Positions 20,645-33,564 of a stretch of DNA of 64,000 nucleotides are shown here, piece after piece. The stretch covers positions 247,949 to 311,948 of the forward strand of contig JAIWNF010000051.1 in the NCBI GenBank assembly GCA_025093555.1, written 5' to 3'. The notes below the pieces were generated by a model, which worked only from the letters and a program-made list of their open reading frames with translations, did not search any database and was not told the DNA's origin. How positions within the stretch are numbered: the stretch's first letter is position 1; every line of letters begins with the position of its first letter. The translations under genes and the position numbers were made by a program. The DNA comes from Circinella umbellata. Lineage: Eukaryota > Mucoromycota > Mucoromycetes > Mucorales > Lichtheimiaceae.

Positions 20645-23600
20645 ATGGCCTCTGCCAAATTAATGGCAAAGTTACAAGCTAATCAAAATGCTGTAACACA
20701 AATGGCAGAACTTCACTCTAAACAAGCTGCTATCTTGTCTCGAAAAACGAATAATAATAATGTAAGCAGTAACAGCAACAACAACAACAATAATAAGGAG
20801 AGACGTTTAAATTGGCAAAGACAACAACGACAACAAAAAGAAAAATTAAAAGAAAAGGATCAGGTATATATATTTAATCAATTATTGTTTTGTTAATTAT
20901 TATTAATAGATAATGTTTTTTACATTATTATTAACCTATTGTTGTTTTTATTTTAGCGATCCTTACGACGAGATGAAAAAGGTTGTTATTATATATAATA
21001 TATAAAAAAGAATGACGATTCGATTTAATTTACTAATAACCATTTATAATATATATATATATTAGACTTATTAAGGCGTCATGCTAATGAACCACCTTCT
21101 TTAGTACTTCATTTATATCCAACTTATTTTAAATTTGAGCATGAGGTATGTATCTGATATTATCTATCTTGACATTGCGCGTTTAAAACGCGAGTAAGAA
21201 CAAAAGAGAAAAAGTTATTTATATATATTGTTTATTATTTATCAGGATGGATTCTTTTCATATAAAAGTCAATTCAAGGTAAAAAAAAAAAAAAGAAAAA
21301 TATCATTACAATTACTTGGTGGATAAATCAACTAAAATAATAATAATAATATAGGATTTTTTAAGTTGTATAAAAGAAAAACGTCTTCCTCCTGATTTAA
21401 TGGATGTGTTCGATGAAGCTGCTTGTCGTTATTATGAAGGTTGTTTAATTGTTGAAATACATGATCATCGTAAAACAGAAGAACCTGTCATCAAACGAGT
21501 GGCTATGCAACCTACAGCTGAAAGTTTATGGACAGATATTATATTATTAAATGAAGATTGGGGGTATTCTTGGACTGAAGATGTCGCTCTCGAAGTTGAA
21601 TCCAAAGTTTTGGTAAATAAATTACAATCAAAACAAAAACAAAAAAGAAAAGGGTGGAAGGAATAGGACTAGGTTTCATTAACAAAACAAAAAAAAAACG
21701 AATCGCTCTGTATATATTATATATATATATAGCTTGCAACAGAAGAACCGCTTTGTCTCGATCCATCAATTCGTGTTACTCGAATAAGTAATGCACTTGA
21801 ATATGCTAATGGCCATCGTAAAATCAAACGAAGGCAGAAATGGAATTCTCTGGAAAGAGAACAAAAACTTGCAAAGAAGGCTGAAAATAATAAATTAATG
21901 ACATTAATGGATAAACGTGCAAAGCGATCCTTTCCATTTGAACCAAGGTAAGAATAATTATGAATATATAAATATATATTTGATAGATAGATTGGGTAAA
22001 AGAATAAAAATGATGGATGTACGTACTTATTTATTCATTTATACATACATCATAGTTTTGGCAAAATTTCATTCTTACATGATTGGAGAGCAAAACGACA
22101 AAAATTGGATACTGAACCAATACCATCCATTGAAGCGAAAAAGAAAGGAGGACGTAAAGTATTATTGGAACCACCGAATTTACCAGATGGTCGAAAATGT
22201 GTTCGTACTATTCGATTCGAACGATCAGAGGGGGAAAGTAAGTTGGTTGTTTTAATCTATAAAAATGAATACATTGATATGAAATATGAATGGAAAACTC
22301 ATAATTTTTGTAAATTATACAGAAACTGTATATACTGTTGTGGATTTATATATGCAAAATAATGAGTATGATGGTGTATTTCGATGGGGTACTGCATTTG
22401 ATACAAGTATTAATGGTGGAAATATTGAGTATGTGAATTTTTTTTATAAAAAAAAAAGTGATGGATTGATAGATATTATATAGAATAGTTACTAATAATA
22501 ATCATAATTCATTAGATTTAAGATTGGCCCGGAATATCTTATGGAAACATACATTGTTCATTTAAAAAGTACTTATGGATTATTTAATCAATTAATATGT
22601 GATAACAATCTGGCCAATCCAGTCCCACGATCACCTTTAGTTGCTGGTCGATTATCTGCTCAAGCACAACATCAACAACAATATAATAACTTTCAGTTAC
22701 AAGCTAATGGAATTCAACAACAGTTGCAAGGACAGCAAGCACGTGCGAAACAGCAAGGAAAACCTCAACTCAATTTATTGGCTCAAGCACAAGCACAAGC
22801 GCAAGCGGTTCAAGCTCATACACAAGCTCAATTATCACAAAGTGGTCAACAAGGACAAGTATCTGTACCTATATCACAGCCACAACCTCCATCATCACAA
22901 ACCTCGCAACCACAAGTACAATCCCAACAGCAAACTCCTATTCAAACTTCCCAACAACCACCACAACAAACAACGCAGCCATCACAATCACAAGTACCGA
23001 ATCAATCCCAACCACAAACCCCTCAACAACCACCACAACATACACCCTCTTCACATAATACCCCATCAAGGAGCTCTACTCCAACACAACCTCATCTTGC
23101 CACTCCAACGCAAGCACATGTTCCAACCCCTGCTCAGGCTCATGCTGCCCTTCCACGGTCTTCAACTCAACAATCTCAATCACAAGCGCAAACTCAACAA
23201 CAATTAAGTATGGCAAATGCTGCTGGGGGAATAAAACAGCAACAACATACTCCATCTCCTTCTCACACACAACTTGGTACTCCTCAACAACAACCACAAA
23301 CTCCTCAACAACACCATATTACATCGTTACCACCTCAATCCACTATGCAGTCATTAGCACTTCCATTACGAGCAACTACACAAATGGCTGCTGGACCTAC
23401 AATGAGCTCAATTTCACAACAACAACCCGGTTTTGTACAACAACAGCCAAACACACCTCGTAGTAATCCAGCCATGCTATCAATGAATGGACAACAGCAA
23501 CAACAACCAAATGCTATGACATCTGCTGCAGCTGCGGCTGCGGCAATTGCTGCTGGCATGGGGAGACCAAATATGTCTACTTCAGCTAATGGTGCTACAC

Positions 23601-25105
23601 CTAGTCCAGCCATGACTGGTATACAACAACCCATGCCTAATCTTCAACAACAAACGACTAGCCAACAACATCAACAAATTAATTTCCAACGGATACAGCA
23701 ACTGTTGGCTACACGAACTATTCCACCTGCTACAGCTCAACAATTATTAAGTCAGTTCGCTGCATCTGGAAATGTAAGTATGTTGCAACAACAACAGTTA
23801 CAACAAGCATTAGCCAATTCTCGTCAACAACAACAAACGCAACAACAACAGCAACAGCAACAACAACAACAAATGTTGAATGCAGCTAATGCTGCTGCCG
23901 CCGCTGCCGCTGCTGCTGCTGGTAATCAAGCTTCTCCACAACAACAACAATTTCAACAAGCACAGCAAGCACAGCAAGCACAACAGCAGCAGCAACAACA
24001 ACAACAACAACCAAGGAATCAAGCTCACCAAATTTTATCATTACTTAGTCCACAGCAGCAGCAACAAATGGCTGGATGTATGATTCAACGGCAGAGATTA
24101 ACTCAATTATTTCAACAAGGGGGTATTACTCAAGAATTATATCAACAACAAATTGCTACTATTCAACAACAGCAACATAGTATTCTTCAGCAATATCAAA
24201 ATCAACGAATGCAGCAAGCTGCTCAAGCACAGCAACAAGCCCAAGCACAAGCCCAAGCTCAAGCTCAAGCTCAAGCCCAAGCACAAGCACAAGCCCAAGC
24301 CCAAGCACAAAATCAACAAAATCAACCACAACAGCAAACGCCACAAACTCCTCAACAGCAGCGCCAGCCAACTCCTCAACAAACCCCTCAACAATTACCG
24401 CAACCACTTCAAGGTCAACAGGGTCAACAGCAAGTACCAGGTCAACAACAACCACGACAACCCAATGCTCAATTACAAGCACAAATACAGGCTCAACTAC
24501 AAGCACATGCAAGAGCTCAGTTACAAGCACAAGCAGGTCAGCAACAACAAAATCGTCCACAATTTACACAAGCTCAATTACAAGCGCAAGCTCAAGCTCA
24601 AGCACGATTAGCTGCCAGTAAAGCAGGACCTGCATTGAATGTAAATCAAATGAACCCCGTGCAACAACAAATTTTACAACAAATAATGTTACAAAGGAAT
24701 AATCTAGCTATGCGTGGAAGAGGGCAACAACCGGGCCAACAACCGGGCCAACAACCAACTCCACAGCTTGGTCAACAATTAGGTCAACAAGTAGGGCAGC
24801 AACCGGGACAACCTCAACAGCAGTTAACACCTCAACAAATTGCTTTAATAACAAGTATTCGTGCAAATGCCTTAAGAGTACAACAACAAAATCAACAGCA
24901 GCAACAACAGAATGCTCAACAACAACAACAGCAATTTCCTAATTTACAACAACAACAGTTACAGCAACAACAATATGCTGCTGCCATTGCTGCTCAGCAA
25001 CAACGAATGATGGGTGCAGCTAATAATAATCCATCGGCGGGTGGTCAACAGCATATGATGGGAGGGAACAACAATCCATCGGGTCAACAGCAACAGCAAC
25101 AATAA
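20645..25105 (+). CDS. SPT20: SAGA complex subunit Spt20 with giant Gln-rich tail
   Basis: Structural subunit of the SAGA co-activator, needed for complex integrity and TBP recruitment. The start is the ATG at 20645 (context gccATGg). The gene has an N-terminal Gln/Asn-rich leader, several short exons up to about 22,510, and a last exon of about 2.6 kb. Seen: the Spt20 signature 'PPSLVLHLYPTYFKFEHE', 'DGFFSYKSQFKDFL', 'PDLMDVFDEAACRYYEGCLI', 'VEIHDHR', and 'GPEYLMETYIVHLKSTYG' closing the folded domain. From about 22,640 to the stop the protein is almost only Gln/Ala/Pro/Thr, about 820 residues, including (Ala-Gln)n near 24,227-24,310 and Gln runs up to 11. Long Gln tails are known in fungal Spt20, but this one is extreme. 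The antisense ORFs in this stretch are by-products of the CAA/CAG repeats. Confidence 0.93.
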
Positions 25106-26290
25106 CTAATAATTAATTTCTCATTTAAACCCTAATAATCAATCATTCTAGTAAATAATAAAACATTCTCATATTCTTTTTTGGCTCGTTATTTATAATT
25201 TTGAACAAAACCAACTTGTAGTGATTATTGCAAACAGTTTTATAGTAGTAATCACGCAATAAACGTTTCGAGTTAGACACACACTTATATATATAAAGGC
25301 AGTGATATATATTGATTTAATTAATTTTAGTAAATAAAAGATCCATGATTCAGAATAAAAAAAGAAACATTGTGAGAAAATAGGTACATTCAAGTTATAA
25401 AATATCAATATTATATGTACAAGATATAATAATAGTTGATAGTAGTAAAACATAATCAGTGTAGGTAACGAAAATGTAAAAACCAGCCTAATTGGGAACC
25501 TCGCACATATACTGTTAATTAAAGTTAGCAGTTTCATTTCTCAGAGAAGAAAATACATGTTACGTACCAGTAATTTTACTATGTTGTTTTCCTCAGCTTC
25601 GTCCACTAAAGTCATAAAAAGAAAAGTATACTATAGTCTACGTTTCAGAGACATAAAAAAAAAGTTTGAATTAATGAGAACCTAAGGGGACAATAGATGT
25701 TTATCTATCAAATAATTACCCCATAATTATTGAGATATGTACGTAACACTGAAAAATGGAATGGATGGGGACAGCACACCAATGCTTTTTATGTATATAA
25801 GTCCTAAACATTTACAAGTTTATCAACAGAGAAAAAAAAGCTATTATTCTTCTGGTTTCTACTGGATTGGGAATACGTAAACTAATAATTTAAGCTAGAA
25901 GACAGAGAATTGTATATTGTTGAAGTTCACATACTCCTTTTAAGAAAAATTAGTAACAAGTACTACAGGTATCAACCAGTTTTAAATACTATTTGTCATA
26001 TAAAGATATCATACTTGGAAATCTGTAATATGATGTCATATTATATAGCTATATTGAATATCAGAACCACCAATTATTTAGGACGGGAAGTCGCTGATTA
26101 ATTAATTGAAAGAAGGGTTCATTCGGACATACTGGCAGATAGGCTGGAATATCCGGATTGCCTAATCTGGAATCAAAGTTAAGCTTTGTATTGTCTAAGC
26201 TAAAGGCAACAAAAAAATCGTTCTTATTCTTCTTTCTTTTTGGAGAGGTATCAAAAACATTTTTGTTTTATACCACAAGAAGAAATAAAT
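25106..26290. other. Intergenic, nothing recognised
   Basis: This holds the SPT20 3' flank and the promoter region of the membrane-protein gene. A 114-codon minus-strand ORF (25193-25537) is rich in Phe/Ile/Leu/Tyr as expected from AT-rich noise. No repeat structure was noticed. Confidence 0.45.
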
Positions 26291-27358
26291 ATGAAGTTCT
26301 TATCAACACTAGCAGTATGTGTACCGCTAGGAGCTTTATCAGTGTACTATTTTATGGAACTACCTGATGTTAACGATTTATATCGAACATGTGAACTGTA
26401 TGATGTCAAACAATTGACTGGCATTTATGGTTTTGACACATACTTGTGCATGCTAGTAACTATTTTCAATCATGCATTCCGTGATCCACTTGGTTACAAC
26501 ATTACTTGGCTTTTACTTGGCTTCTTTGGTCTTATATTAACAATGTTTGCACTCGAAGGTTCACGTACACGCTCCAACCGATTCCTTTCTTGTTTTTCTT
26601 TTTGGGGTCTGATTTCCAACTTTATGGGCATGTCCAATATTTTATTATTTTTATGGATTCCAGCTTATTTTTATTGTTTTGACAATACGGTGATCAAGGA
26701 TGTTCGCAATGTTCATATTTCACCTGGACGAGCTAATTCTATCTTGTTATCCATATTGCTGGGTTATGCCGCTCCGACTGCTGCAATGCTTTTAGTCGAA
26801 ACGTTGGAAATGCAAAAACTAGGAGCCCTGGTATGGCAATTTGCTCCTTTATGGACGGGTGGATTGATCTTGTTGTTCGATCCATTAATGCGTTATTTGG
26901 AAGATGAAGAGGATATGCGAATGACTGCAGAAGCACGTGCCAAATTAAAAGTAGCCGATAGTCGAAATGCAGTTCAACGTGTTTATATGTTGATTGGTAT
27001 GATCAATAGCCTCATCTATTATATATTATATATTCGATTAAAAATGGAAAACATGTTGACCGTAGAGACATTCATCAACTTGCTGAATGTGTATAATGGT
27101 CAAATGACGGGTGTTACTTTGGAACAATTGGGTCGAATTGTGGCAACACATATCTTTACTGTCGATCTGTTAATCTGTTACTTTGGATGCGCTATTTGGG
27201 CATTTTTCGATCGTGGTATTAAAGGTGTTCTTATCATGCTTATTGGTTCTATCTTTTTGGGTCCTGGTGGTGGTTTTGCTCTTTACTGTGCTTATCGTGA
27301 AGAACATTTACAGGATACCGCACGTTTACCTGCTACTCCTCAAAAGAAAGACCAATAG
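26291..27358 (+). CDS. Uncharacterised fungal multi-pass membrane protein
   Basis: Not recognised by function. It is a single-exon gene of 355 aa from the ATG at 26291; the in-frame codons before it are leader. About eight to nine hydrophobic segments are visible: residues about 4-21, 72-92, 100-130, 148-170, 180-198, 235-255, 293-313 and 317-338. A charged cytosolic-looking loop (about 198-232, 'YLEDEEDMRMTAEARAKLK') lies between segments, and there is a short Lys-rich tail. 'ALEGSRTRSNRF' followed by 'FWGLISNFMGM' recalls membrane proteins found beside ascomycete secondary-metabolite clusters, but the resemblance is weak. It is unusual here in lacking introns while its neighbours have many. 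Confidence 0.75.
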   Translation: MKFLSTLAVCVPLGALSVYYFMELPDVNDLYRTCELYDVKQLTGIYGFDTYLCMLVTIFNHAFRDPLGYNITWLLLGFFGLILTMFALEGSRTRSNRFLSCFSFWGLISNFMGMSNILLFLWIPAYFYCFDNTVIKDVRNVHISPGRANSILLSILLGYAAPTAAMLLVETLEMQKLGALVWQFAPLWTGGLILLFDPLMRYLEDEEDMRMTAEARAKLKVADSRNAVQRVYMLIGMINSLIYYILYIRLKMENMLTVETFINLLNVYNGQMTGVTLEQLGRIVATHIFTVDLLICYFGCAIWAFFDRGIKGVLIMLIGSIFLGPGGGFALYCAYREEHLQDTARLPATPQKKDQ

Positions 27359-27560
27359 TTCACTTTTTTTAGCATGTACTAAAAGATATAAAAAAAATTG
27401 TGTTCATTCCTATTATTTTTATTTGTAATTGAATAAACCACCATAACAAACTTGTATATTATATAAATAAAAAATGTGAATTATTATATATTAAAACAAT
27501 AATTATAATTGGTAACAAAAATACAACGGTAAATAGTAATACATTATTATTACGTTTTTT

Positions 27561-29727
27561 TTACAAAAGATATTTTCGTGATCGACCAGTTTGATCTATT
27601 TGTTTGTTTAGACTACCAAGTTTTAACTTCAGGATGGTTGCACAAACACCAGCAAGAAGCATAGCACCACCATTGATCATATTAGATCCAACATAACGGG
27701 GTGCATCAGAAGTCCATCCAGAATAAAGTGCAAATGTACATACGAGAGCACCAAAGTTACCCATGGAAGATACAACACCTGTAGCTGAAGCTACTCCCAC
27801 GGCATCTTCACGTAAATTAGCTGTCCATGCCATGCTCTATTCGTAAAATAAAATAAGAATGAATCATTTGAAAGGTGAGCGCTAAACTAGTTTCTTTTTT
27901 GTCAGAAACCGATTATCCATTGGTATGTACATCAACTTACCAGAGGAACAGTAGGATAAGTTCCACCTGCAACAATCATCAATCCAAAATAGCGAGCGGC
28001 GATAGGTTGGGCAAAACTTAAAATAGCAAACCCTGTAAATGCAGCAGTCGAACATCCAATGATAAACCATCCACGATCTTCCAAATGATCACTTAACCGT
28101 GTCACAATATAAACCATGATACCACCAAATATATATGGAGGAATTGACATCAAACTCACATGAATGGAGTCATAGGTTCCCATTTCTTGGACAATGCGTG
28201 GAATAAAATAACCCAATGAAGTGGCAGCCATCACTGGTGTAAAATACAAAACACAAAATAACCAGACTTTATAATCCAATAACTGAGTTTTCACTTGAAG
28301 TAAATCTCCTTTAGAAAAAATAGATTTGTTGGGTCGTTGTTGCTGTTGCTGTTCCTGTTGTTCATGTTCTTCTTCCGTTAAAGCTAAACGTTGACGGATC
28401 AAAATAAGTTGCTCGTCTGTCAAAAATCGTTTACTCGTTTCGGGTTTGGATGGCAAATAAAAAATGGTAATAACGCCAAAAATAACGGAGATAACACCCG
28501 ATATTAAAAAAAGCCTATGACATTTATAAATTATTAATATATTTTCTTGTTTCAATCTGTATTTATTATATAAGAATATGTACCATTGCCAACCGTAAAG
28601 ATTTCCTTTTGTATCAATCAACTGAATGGCTGCTGAAATAAGTCCACCAAAGGCACCTGATTGTATATATTTATTAGTATCATTTCAACCTTTCATTTCA
28701 AAAGATAAAGATATAATCTTACCTGATGTTGGACCAGCCAAATAGGTAACACCAATTCTGGAAGAGATCTCATTGGGACGATACCATAATGTGGTGTAGT
28801 ACGCTAATATACACGTAATTCAATTAGTATCATATATTTGGTTTCTTCTATTACACCATAGTGTTAACCTTTTTATTTTCTTTTAATAAATGTTATATCA
28901 ATATTATTATACATACTTATGCCTGAAAATATGATTAATTATTAAGTGAGAGGAAACATTTCAGTAAGTTCAAAACTGCTATATCTATTTATTAATATTT
29001 TTTTAAGTTTCCAAATTGTACATCATTTTTACCTGGCCAAAAACCTGCTTCAAATACACCCTTTATAAAATTAATAAATAATATTAATAGTTAGAAAAGT
29101 GTTAATTTTAATGACTAGCTCTTTTTTATCATATATTACCAAAAGAAATCGTAAGAAATAGAAATGCCATGCTTGTGAAATAGTAGCCATACAACCTGTA
29201 ACAATAGACCACGTGATCATGATTCTTGCAATCCAATAACACGGATTCACTCGAGCCATGATAAGGTTGGATGGTACTTCAAAAGCCTGTATATTTATAA
29301 ATATAAATGTTATAATTCAGTATTTTTTTTTATGTATCGGACGGTTGTGGAAAAAAAAACTTACAATATAAGCAACGTAAAATAAACCTAAACCAATATT
29401 ATTTTCTCTTCCAGAGAGATTAGCTGTTGTTGCCAAGTCATGACCTTCTTGTTTATTCATGGTCATTGCATAACCTACATTGGCACGATCTTGTACACTT
29501 AAAAAGTATAAAATAAAGATCCAAGGAACAATGCGCAAGTCAAGTTTTCTTAAAAGTGCTTTTTCTTCTAGTAACTCTTTTTGTTTTTGTTCGTCATTCA
29601 TGTTAGCATTACTGTTACTGTTTACACTAGTCGAAGGAATCCGTTGTCGTACATCGGGCCATTGAATGTCTTCACTTATAGGAATACTCCCACTTGATTT
29701 CGTAAGAGTAGGGGCTAAAGTTGACAT
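27561..29727 (-). CDS. MFS transporter, anion:cation symporter (allantoate/vitamin permease) family
   Basis: Twelve-helix major facilitator of the fungal ACS group (Dal5/Tna1/Vht1 relatives), a plasma-membrane importer of an organic anion such as allantoate, nicotinate or another carboxylate; the substrate is not predictable. Eight exons: 29727-29365, 29286-29140, 29060-29033, 28922-28917, 28803-28723, 28656-28584, 28514-27941, 27836-27561, totalling 1548 bp, 515 aa. Seen: 'LLRKLDLRIVPWIFILYFLS' and 'QDRANVGYAM' in TM1, 'AFEVPSNLIMARVNPCYWIA', 'RFLLGVFEAGFWPG', 'YYTTLWYRPNEISSRIG', a Gln-rich central loop, and 'GVASATGVVSSMGNFGALV'. Exon 4 is a predicted 6-nt microexon. The adjacent membrane gene at 26291 is convergent. 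Confidence 0.9.
28917..28922 (-). other. Predicted 6-nt microexon of the MFS permease
   Basis: On the minus strand the six bases gcataa are bounded by 'ttttcag' and 'gtatgt'. Included, they give 'FWPGITYYTTLWY', the spacing expected between the conserved PG and the YY...WY motif of ACS-family TM4. Skipping keeps the frame but removes two residues and changes the conserved Gly. This could be constitutive or alternative. Confidence 0.65.
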
Positions 29728-30506
29728 TTTAGAATTCCCTATATTTAATAGTTTTTTTTTTCTTTTTTCTTTTTTGCGTTTCGAGCATCTTTATAAGACA
29801 CTCAGGTCCGATACGTATAATTTAATTTCCCACACTTTCTTGACATCTGAAGTTTTGATTGATATATATAAGTTGTTATGAATATAAATATCCTTTATGT
29901 TGTCGTTCATTATTTTGAACTAGTAAGTAATGGTCGAAAAAGGTTATTAATAGAAATTTCTATTTAATTGACCAAGCCTTATTCAACTAAGATGTAGTGA
30001 AAAAAAATGACTGGGTGAAAACTAGGCTAGCTATTACAAAGTATTATCATCATTGTGATAGTTAGTAGAGACAGTATGCGCTAACAATTAATTCATGAGT
30101 GTACTGTTTCCCCATACACAACGTATGAGTAAAGAAAAATACATTATTTGAAATTTAATATATCTTAAAAGAATCTTTAAAGTGACAATCGAAGTTTATT
30201 AGCCTAAATTCCTGTGAAGCGCATAACAGATTTGACCATACATTTTGTATATCTTTTGTCACCAACTATCCAGACACATGTATAAAAACCGTGATCCGCA
30301 AATTTTATTATCTATTTGCATATCAGTGATGCCTTGCGAAAAAAAAAATATTAGTATACAAACGTATTGATGAGCATTCATTGTCCAGAAAAAAAACAGC
30401 GGATGTAAATATATTCATTTGATTATTATGCAATCTAACAGTGGTACTAAAAGATGAGAATGATAATAATAGTAATATATTTCTTCTACTATACAACATT
30501 GTAATT
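29728..30506. other. Intergenic between MFS permease and old yellow enzyme
   Basis: Left side is the promoter of the permease (minus strand) with T-rich runs. The rest is the 3' flank of the reductase gene. No gene or repeat was recognised. Confidence 0.45.
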
Positions 30507-31929
<1,423 letters not shown>

Positions 31930-33564
31930 TTTTCTTTATCTACTACTAATATTTTATCATAGACAAATCCTTTTTTCTCCATAAAACATGTGTTGTATTT
32001 ATATGAAAAAAGAAAAAAAGTCATCCCCACTCCGATAGTTTCTCCGTTTCTTGAACTATTATGTTATCGGTTGCATTCACCGAAAAATAATTCTACGATC
32101 CAGCGAGAGTCTCTTGAAAGTTTAAGTGATACAAAGAGTACAAGCAATTTTCGTTGATGCCTAACATGCTTGTGAAACTTTTTAAATGGCATTGAATATA
32201 GCACTTAATGTACCATATCACCTTATCACTAATTTGTAATAACAGATAGATGATTACATTTTCTGCCCGAGCAGCCTGAATCTTTTTTTAAGACCAAGTA
32301 TGAATCGTCCTACAACATTTATAGAAGTGTTAATAGATAAAACCTTATGTATTGTCCTATGTTAGTTCAATCAAATGGTAATGCTTAGTCCCTGATTCAA
32401 ATAATAATCTGGTTTCTGGGAGAATACGGTGATACTCTCTCAGACCGGGAATTGAACCCTCTAGTTTCTGAGAGAAACAAAGAGTTTTATTTTTCTTGAA
32501 GATCTTTCAAGGTTCAAGGGATGGTTTTCACTGTTGCCATGTTTACTTTTGAGAGAATAGTATTAGCATTGACCAAGTAAATAGATCTACGTAAAGTAGT
32601 TATTGTTGATTAAAAGAAATAAAAAAATGGGGATGCAATGTGCACGACGCTCTAAGCGATTGGAATTTGCCGAATGGTAATTCCTTCTTCTAGATTGGAA
32701 TACTAATTTTGATTGCTTTACATATTCTTAAAAAGATGCCCATATATATTTAATACATCACTCCTTTACATAAATGTCGAATTATATCTTGTTATCTGAC
32801 TTCATGACAAGTATACTATAGCGTGCTCAGTGAGAAAAACATATAGAGCATCGTATATAACCTCATTGATCTCATGAGTTATTTTTACAAGAATACGTAC
32901 TCTCATTTATCTATAGCATTGCTTTTTCCCTTCCTTCATAGTATATGAAGCAATATTGCATCAAATCTACAACATCTATTTGTAAATATTAATAATTGTG
33001 CCCTCTTACTTGATTCAAAACTGGTGTATCAAGGGCATAAAAACGTGCTTCATCACCAACTCCAATATCAGTGGTCATCCCGAGAGTCACGGAGCAAACA
33101 TTATAATAGTTGACCTTAACAATGACTTTTGCTGTGTTGAAATTTTTTAATTATGGTACCTATTATAGAAATCGATACATAGATACGATAGTGCTAGTTG
33201 TACATTTCAATTACCTTTGCTACTATGAACTAGCAGCAATCTCCTTCTCCAATTAATTCAACTCTCCTACTCACTCTTGATAACCGAAGGCTTTAGGCTA
33301 GTTGTTGATTCCCTATTTGAGATTAAGTATAACTTGTTTCATGTTTTCGACAAAAAAAATATTGTTAGCGAGTAAGATGTATGTATAGAGTATTTTGGTT
33401 TCTCTTTTTTATTGCTCTTCTTTTTTAACCATTTAGGCTATAAATCGATGGTATAAAATTATAGCAAAAGTAAAAATTGATTACCCGCGATCTCATCGAA
33501 TTATACTCATCCTACCCCGCACTTTTTTTTTGTTCCAGGTTCATTGTTATTAGAAAAAAAAACC
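31930..33564. other. 1.6-kb intergenic region with a tRNA-like hairpin relic
   Basis: No protein gene was recognised in this stretch between divergent genes. At 32435-32473 a hairpin carries a T-loop-like sequence (see separate entry). Close to 33,480-33,564 is the T-rich leader of the glyoxylate reductase gene. Confidence 0.45.
32435..32473 (-). other. Hairpin with tRNA T-loop-like sequence
   Basis: On the minus strand 'tctcaga' and 'tctgaga' form a 7-bp stem enclosing 'gggttcaattccc', whose loop ttcaatt fits the T-loop consensus TTCRANY. The D and anticodon arms are absent and the T-stem has only three clean pairs. It looks like a deleted tRNA gene or a chance resemblance, not a working tRNA. 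Confidence 0.3.

Noticed and set aside
22641..24611. Several long ORFs in other frames of the SPT20 tail (His/Asn/Lys-rich or Leu/Val-rich)
   Set aside because: CAA/CAG/GCA repeats are open in all frames and on both strands; the products are pure repeat translations.
25193..25537. 114-codon hydrophobic minus-strand ORF
   Set aside because: Composition (Phe, Ile, Leu, Tyr, Ser) is that of random AT-rich DNA; there are no flanking splice or promoter signs.
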